Source: Neoarius graeffei
Taxonomy: Eukaryota; Chordata; Actinopteri; Siluriformes; Ariidae
Direction: 5' to 3'
Assembly (NCBI RefSeq): GCF_027579695.1
Contig: NC_083571.1
Span: 44,647,890-44,711,889, forward strand
Length of the DNA stretch: 64,000 nt
Shown here: in pieces, positions 60,501 to 64,000 of the stretch
How the letters are laid out: every line of letters begins with the position of its first letter
Numbering within the stretch: position 1 is the stretch's first letter
Translations under genes and position numbers: made by a program
Notes under the pieces: generated by a model
What the model was told of the DNA's origin: nothing
Database searches by the model: none
Seen by the model: the letters and a program-made list of their open reading frames with translations, nothing else

Positions 60501-60620
60501 GTTACTGGTACAAACTCTCTGAAAATTTCTACCTTTTTGTTGAGCTCGGGGAACAGACACAGTCTTGATGTAGTGGGCAATGCTAAGGTGTCGTTGAGTC
60601 ATCCTATTGGTGTGGGTCAC
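57582..60620 (-). CDS. LINE ORF2: endonuclease and reverse transcriptase, intact (1012 aa)
   Basis: The protein nicks target DNA and reverse-transcribes its own RNA at the nick. Endonuclease (about 62-280) motifs: LNIRS (N67), LTETW (E93), [17 protein letters not shown] (D206, N208) and SDH (269-271), all catalytic residues present. RT (about 545-830): [60 protein letters not shown] and YADD (733-736). The C-terminal part ([14 protein letters not shown] … HWLPI) is the usual L2/CR1 ending. No internal stop or frameshift over 3 kb, in contrast to every other transposon gene in the window. Start chosen as first ATG; the ORF1 part upstream is not clearly preserved. Confidence 0.93.
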   Translation of the reverse strand: MTHTNRMTQRHLSIAHYIKTVSVPRAQQKGRNFQRVCTSNLINIKLDHTDCTAAASTFDLKVGLLNIRSLTSKALMVNELITDQEFNVLCLTETWIKPNEYIALNEASPPGYSYIHQPRLTGRGGGVAVIYNDYLGVTHKPGYKFNTFEVLHTHIMYVASKNKSTQLIPLLIIYRPPGPYSEFLSEFADFISDLVISLDKALVVGDFNIHFDNPEDPFKTAFVSILDSVGIKQNVIGPTHNGGHTLDLILTFRLNVDNIVILPQSEVISDHCLISFKICLSNNICTSPRYYIKRTFMSTTAQSFINDLPELSTLIGSLSAPAELDQATECLESTFRHTLDNVAPLKRKMVRDKKLAPWYNDDTRTLKQTTRKLERKWHQTKLVVFKLAWKESFLKYRKALSAARSTYFSSLIEDNKNNPRFLFNTVAKLTRNKSTINTCIPAVCSSNDFMNFFNDKIENIRQKIQTTNLRLDNESDLVVNNITVSDHQLECFTPLKETELLSLISTSKASTCVLDPLPTHLFKQIMPGVIEPLLKIINSSLMIGYVPKSFKLAVIKPLIKKPDLDPCQLSNYRPISNLPFISKILEKAVAQQLCSYLHRNNIHEMYQSGFRPHHSTETALVKVVNNLLLASDQGCVSLLVLLDLSAAFDTIDHSILLDRLENVVGVKGMALSWLRSYLTDRYQYVDINGDISRRTEVMFGVPQGSVLGPLLFSLYMLPLGDIIRKHCISFHCYADDTQLYVSAKPDERHQLNRIEECVKDIRHWMLINFLLLNSDKTEVLVLGPHTARSKFSDYTVTLDGLSVSSRTAVKDLGVIIDPSLSFETHIDNITRIAFFHLRNIAKIRNLMSLHDAEKLVHAFVTSRLDYCNALLSGCSNKCINKLQLVQNAAARVLTRTRKYDHITPVLSTLHWLPIKFCIDYKILLLTFKALNGLAPQYLSELLLLYDPPRLLRSKGAGYLLVPRIVKATSGGRAFSYKAPLLWNSLPSNVRESDTVSAFKSRLKTYLFSQAFC

Positions 60621-60832
60621 TGGGGGCTGGGTGTGAACGGCCTAGAGAGTCGTTGGGGTGATCAGTGGGTTGTTGGTTCTCTCTGTCCTCCTGTGAGTCA
60701 CTGAAAACAGCTGGGTCTTGGTGTGCATTCAGTTGTCTGGGAAGTGTGCCAAGGACTGCATTGTAGATGGCTGATAAATGGTGTCTTAGACCACCACCTC
60801 TGTTCAGCGATGGCCGTTCCAGGTTGACAAAA

Positions 60833-60867
60833 ATCTCTGCAACAAGTCGCTTACTTGTTGCAGAGAT
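60833..60867. repeat. Perfect 15-bp hairpin at the LINE 5' junction
   Basis: ATCTCTGCAACAAGT and ACTTGTTGCAGAGAT with a 5-base loop. It straddles the right copy of the 13-bp flanking repeat. Confidence 0.85.
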
Positions 60868-61309
60868 ATCACCGCATGTGCGTGTCTTTGCGATAATGAA
60901 GCGATCACTTCCAAAGGCTAAGCCAATCCCTGCCCGCGAAGTAGTCACATGATTTCCATGTGACTTGCATCCCCCTCCTCAAATCACCCACTGGTCGCAG
61001 ATAACGCAAACATGCAGCAACCCAAGAAGGGAAACGTGTGCCCAAAAATCGCAATATGCTTACGATGAGAAGTTGCCCGTGTGCAGTGGGCTTAACAGAA
61101 CCCCCTAAAAGTTCATTCTGGGAGTGATACTGTTTCATGGGCAGCCCTGGGGGCGTGGGCTTGGTTTATCAGAATACCTGGCTTGAAACTCTTAATGTAG
61201 GAGAGGGTCCAAAATGTCCCATGCAGGGACCCCGCAACGTTCCTCTTGGCCATAGCACTCCTAATCCATCAGATACTCTAGTTTGCCCTCTATGTAGCAA
61301 GAGTTTTAT

Positions 61310-61870
61310 ATAGCATATAGGCTAGTCATCTGTTAGTGGTGAGGGGTGTGGGTAGTGAGGTGGATGGACCATTGGAAGCTAGGGGACCTGGGATGGCATT
61401 GTGTTTGGGCTTGTATGTAATGTCATTGATGTGTTGTAGTATTTTAAGGGGGCCAATGTATTTGGCACTGAGATTTTTTGCAAGTTTGTGGGTTCCTGAT
61501 GTCCTTTGGTGATCACCAAACTTGATCACTTGGGATGTATTGGGGGGTTTCTCCTCTGTGACAGTCAGCGAAGTGCTTATGGACACTTTCCCACACTTGT
61601 TTGCTGCATTTGAACCATTTGTCTACTGCGGGTAAATTAGTTAGAGAATTGTCCCATGGAAAGAGGAGAGGTTAATAACCGAATACACATTGGAATGGCA
61701 TTAGCTGGGTGGCAGAGTGACGGCAAGAGTTCTGGGCATATTCAGCCCATGGTAGGAATTGCACCCAGCCCCCAATTCTTGGTGCAAAAGACTTGGAGTA
61801 AACACCCGATCTTTTGATAATTAATACATTGCCTATGGCCCCCTCCTTTCTTCTACACAAAAAAAGAAAC
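61310..61870 (-). pseudogene. Gypsy integrase C-terminal remnant
   Basis: Two blocks in separate frames: the core end [20 protein letters not shown] and the chromodomain-like/SH3-like part with HKLAKNLSAKYIGPLKIL. Upstream catalytic residues are missing. The element would have used this protein to integrate its cDNA; it is inactive. Confidence 0.75.
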
Positions 61871-61879
61871 CAGCAGAAG

Positions 61880-62260
61880 CAGGTGACATGGAAGGACAGA
61901 TGAAACCCTGTTGTAGAGCTTCTTGCACATAATCCTCCATAGCCTTCTGTTCAGAGAGTGATAATGCAGCAGTGAGGAGGCATGGTACTAGGAAGGGGTT
62001 CAGTGGTACAGTTGGAGGGTCTGTATGGAAGGAGCCTACTGGCTTTATCCTTGCCGGACACTTTGATGAGTTCCCAGTAAATCTCCAGAATGTTGGTAAT
62101 GATAGTGACTTCAGGGCTTGTTACTGTGGTAGAAGCAACTGTGAGTTTGGGAATGCGTGCTGTTGCATCCATGGAAACCCCAGAATGATGGGTTGGTTCT
62201 TGGTTACTGTGACTAGGAATGAAATGGTGCCATAAATGTAGTGCACCAACTTGGATCATG
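61880..62260 (-). pseudogene. Gypsy protease-RT junction remnant
   Basis: Frame 62259-61951 reads GALHLWHHFIPSHSNQEPTH, then [20 protein letters not shown] and [12 protein letters not shown], the linker between protease and RT in fish gypsy elements (HDLREVFSKDKA … PHRPYDCAIDLLPG type). Catalytic RT motifs are absent. Confidence 0.65.
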
Positions 62261-62567
62261 AAAGATTAGGTGATGATGCCACTTCCAATGAGTCAGTACC
62301 ATCAATAGTCCCAATCTTTAGAGGCTGATCACAAACGCAGCAAAAAAAAGTCCAATGAATCAGTTGTATGAAGATGTAGGTTCACTGCCCTTCTCCCATA
62401 CTATGGTCACCCACTTTAGTACTTTACCACAGGGAGAAGGTTGATATACTGACCAATTCTTTGTTAGTCCATGGTCCCCACTTGGGCAGTGAAAAATAGG
62501 GAGCCCTGCAACAGAAATCCCTTGCACTCCAAGGTTTCTGTTGTAAACATGTCAGGGCCAGGAATCA

Positions 62568-62934
62568 TCCATCCATCCATTATCTGTAACCGTTTATCCT
62601 GTGTAGGGTTGTGGGCAAGCTGGAGCCTATCCCAGCTGACTATGGGTGAGAAGCAGGGTACACCCTGGACAAGTCGCCAGGTCATTGCAGGGCTGACACA
62701 TACAGACAAACAACCATTCACACTCGCATTCACGGTCAATTTAGAGCCACCAGTTAGCCTAACTTGCATGTCTTTGGACTGAGGGGGAAAACAGAGCACC
62801 CGGAGGAAACCCACACAGACACAAGGAGAACATGCAAACTCTACACTGAAAGGCCCCTATTGGCCATTAGGCTTGAACCCAGAACCTTCTTGCTGTGAGG
62901 CGACGGTGGTAACCACTACACCACCATGCTGCCT
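62568..62934 (-). repeat. tRNA-headed SINE, GGAT-tail variant
   Basis: 12-bp target duplication GGCCAGGAATCA at 62556-62567 and 62935-62946. Inserted in the gypsy gag region. Confidence 0.95.
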
Positions 62935-62966
62935 GGCCAGGAATCAGCAAACTGGAATTCATTACT

Positions 62967-63174
62967 GGAACAGGGCGAGCTAGGAGTGCCTGTAACAGAG
63001 TGTTGGTTAGCTGGGTAATAAGGGCGTCAAGTTCACCAAGAAGTTCCTGATAGGAGACCGCCCTGTATGGACAAAGCAGTGTGCTTGATCTCCTCTCCTG
63101 CTACAGCCATGAAGATGGCAAAGTAACCTGTCAGATATGTAGGCAACAGAGATGTAGGTGCAGTAGAGAGATTT
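62967..63174 (+). repeat. Left arm of a 208-bp inverted duplication
   Basis: Gypsy gag start and leader in its native place. Its reverse complement recurs at 63418-63626 with about three mismatches. Confidence 0.93.
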
Positions 63175-63265
63175 TATTCAGACAATCATGCAGAGAAATG
63201 CAAAACATGAAGCAAAAGCAAACACAGGAGCAAGAAAGGTTCAGGCACAGCACAAACAGAATATC

Positions 63266-63833
63266 CACCCATCCATCCATTATCCATAACCACTTATCCT
63301 GTGCAGGGTCGCAGGCAAGCTGGAGCCTATCCCAACTGACTATGGGCGAGAGGCGGGGTACACCCTGGACAAGTCACCAGATCATTGCAGGACTAACACA
63401 TAGAGACAAACAGAGACAAAATCTCTTTACTGCACCTACATCTCTGTTGCCTACATATCTGACAGGTTACTTTGCCATCTTCATGGCTGTAGCAGGAGAG
63501 GAGATCAAGCACACTGCTTTGTCCATACAGGGCGGTCTCCTATCAGGAACTTCTTGGTGAACTTGACGCCCTTATTACCCAGCTAACCAACACTCTGTCA
63601 CAGGCACTCCTAGCTCACCCTGTTCCAATTGGTGGTCAATTTAGAGCCACCAATTAGCCTAACCTGCATGTCTTTGGACTGTGGCGGAAACCGGAGCACC
63701 AGGAGGAAACCCACACAGACACGGGGAGAACATGCAAACTCCACACAGAAAGGCCCCCATCAGCCACTGGACTTGAACCCAGGACCTTCTTGTTGGGAGG
63801 CGACAGTGCTAACCACTACAACACTGTGCTGCC
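63266..63833 (-). repeat. tRNA-headed SINE, GGAT-tail variant, with 209-bp foreign segment inside
   Basis: 15-bp target duplication CACAAACAGAATATC at 63251-63265 and 63834-63848. The SINE body is interrupted between GAGACAAACAGAGACAAA and GGTCAATTTAGAGCC, where 63418-63626 has replaced about 25 bp of SINE. Confidence 0.94.
63418..63626 (-). repeat. Right arm of the inverted duplication, inside a SINE
   Basis: Reverse complement of 62967-63174. It lacks its own target duplication, polyA or TIRs, so it did not arrive by transposition. Confidence 0.93.
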
Positions 63834-64000
63834 CACAAACAGAATATCATAGGCAAAAGTGAAAGTGCAACGCACAGAAAGCAAAGTCAAAACCAGACAA
63901 TCAGTGCAGAATAGAAAAACTTGGTAAAGTCAGATCAATGGTAACGGAGTATTTACGTCACAAAGACTAGGTGCAGTGAGAGTGCTTATATACTGTAGTG

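Larger units (their letters stand above)
55717..60844 (-). mobile_element. L2-like (CR1-superfamily) LINE and its 3' region
   Basis: Contains an intact 1012-codon ORF (57582-60620) and about 1.1 kb of 3' untranslated DNA ending in (TTGATTTGA)n at about 56470-56500, in element sense. A 13-bp repeat AGTCGCTTACTTG flanks the whole 5.1-kb segment (55704-55716, 60845-60857), so 55717-56470 may have been inserted together with it. Confidence 0.8.
55538..61092. mobile_element. PIF/Harbinger-type MITE split by an L2-like LINE
   Basis: Outer ends AGCCTGGTGCACAAGGGCGA (55538) and its near-complement TTGCCCGTGTGCAGTGGGCT (to 61092) with TAA on each side (55535-55537, 61093-61095). TWA target sites and such ends are typical of PIF/Harbinger. 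The two halves, 55538-55716 and 60858-61092, would make about 410 bp without the LINE. Confidence 0.75.
61190..64000 (-). mobile_element. Decayed Ty3/gypsy element (second type) with SINEs inside
   Basis: Minus-strand pieces: an integrase C-terminal part (LSAKYIGPLKILQHIND, 61586-61326), integrase core end ([20 protein letters not shown], 61860-61672), an RT N-terminal linker ([20 protein letters not shown], about 62100; SEQK-type block about 61950) and a gag start (MAVAGEEIKHTALSIQG in reverse near 63110). LTR-like DNA follows to the window end. Here integrase follows RT as in normal gypsy elements. Most of RT and RNase H is deleted. The right LTR cannot be closed because the window ends. 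Confidence 0.75.

Noticed and set aside
63081-63560. 159-codon frame as a Cys-rich gene (CQICRQQRCRC)
   Set aside because: It runs antisense through the gypsy leader, a SINE and the inverted duplication; the cysteine cluster is accidental.

Overview
The window is animal nuclear DNA, almost certainly from a teleost fish. It is AT-rich and full of long CA, AT, GATA and ATT microsatellites. It carries many copies of a tRNA-headed fish SINE, several Tc1-like transposon families, L2-like and RTE-like LINEs, a hAT element, TTAA- and TA-flanked MITEs and two types of Ty3/gypsy-related LTR element. The species cannot be named from the sequence.

Only one host gene is convincing: an intronless forkhead gene of the FOXG1 type at 30656-31714 (+, 352 codons, intact). 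It keeps the FoxG-type forkhead, an N-terminal eh1-like motif and a TLE/Groucho-type motif after the forkhead. The nearest AATAAA lies inside a TIR-bounded element that begins 67 bp after the stop codon.

Layout. 1-1614: 5' end of a minus-strand Gmr1-like LTR retrotransposon cut by the window edge. 2441-9592: Tc1-like elements, one apparently split by a SINE, a second Tc1 and an L2 LINE. 9593-15391: low-information DNA, microsatellites and SINEs. 15396-19137: a TTAA-flanked element with SINEs, a TTAA MITE and a Tc1 inside a second SINE type. 19707-24758: a hAT transposon whose broken transposase gene is split by a TIR element that itself holds a solo LTR; it also holds a TTAA element with a P2X7-C-terminal-like ORF. 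25616-28371: a perfect hairpin and an RTE-like LINE split by a MITE. 28372-30219: inverted second copy of the TTAA element. 30220-33512: the foxg1-like locus. 33513-47150: MITEs, Tc1 and LINE fragments, SINEs and featureless stretches. 47150-53461: a Tc1-like element containing a complete Gmr1-like LTR element with a 5-bp target duplication. 55538-61092: a TAA-flanked MITE split by an L2-like LINE with an intact 1012-codon ORF. 61190-64000: a decayed gypsy element with two SINEs, one of which contains a 209-bp inverted copy of nearby gypsy sequence.

The most notable observations are these. The LTR element at 48230-53195 encodes gag, protease, INTEGRASE, reverse transcriptase, RNase H in that order, the Ty1/copia-like order known in the Gmr1 group of Ty3/gypsy elements; the related copy at 1-1614 has a tRNA-Phe-type primer site. 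A 208-bp near-identical inverted duplication is lodged in a SINE near 63 kb. The foxg1-like 3' end is occupied by a transposon. A P2X7-like cysteine motif is carried in a TTAA-flanked element. Most other open frames in the window are translations of SINEs, microsatellites or antisense strands of transposons and are not reported as genes.
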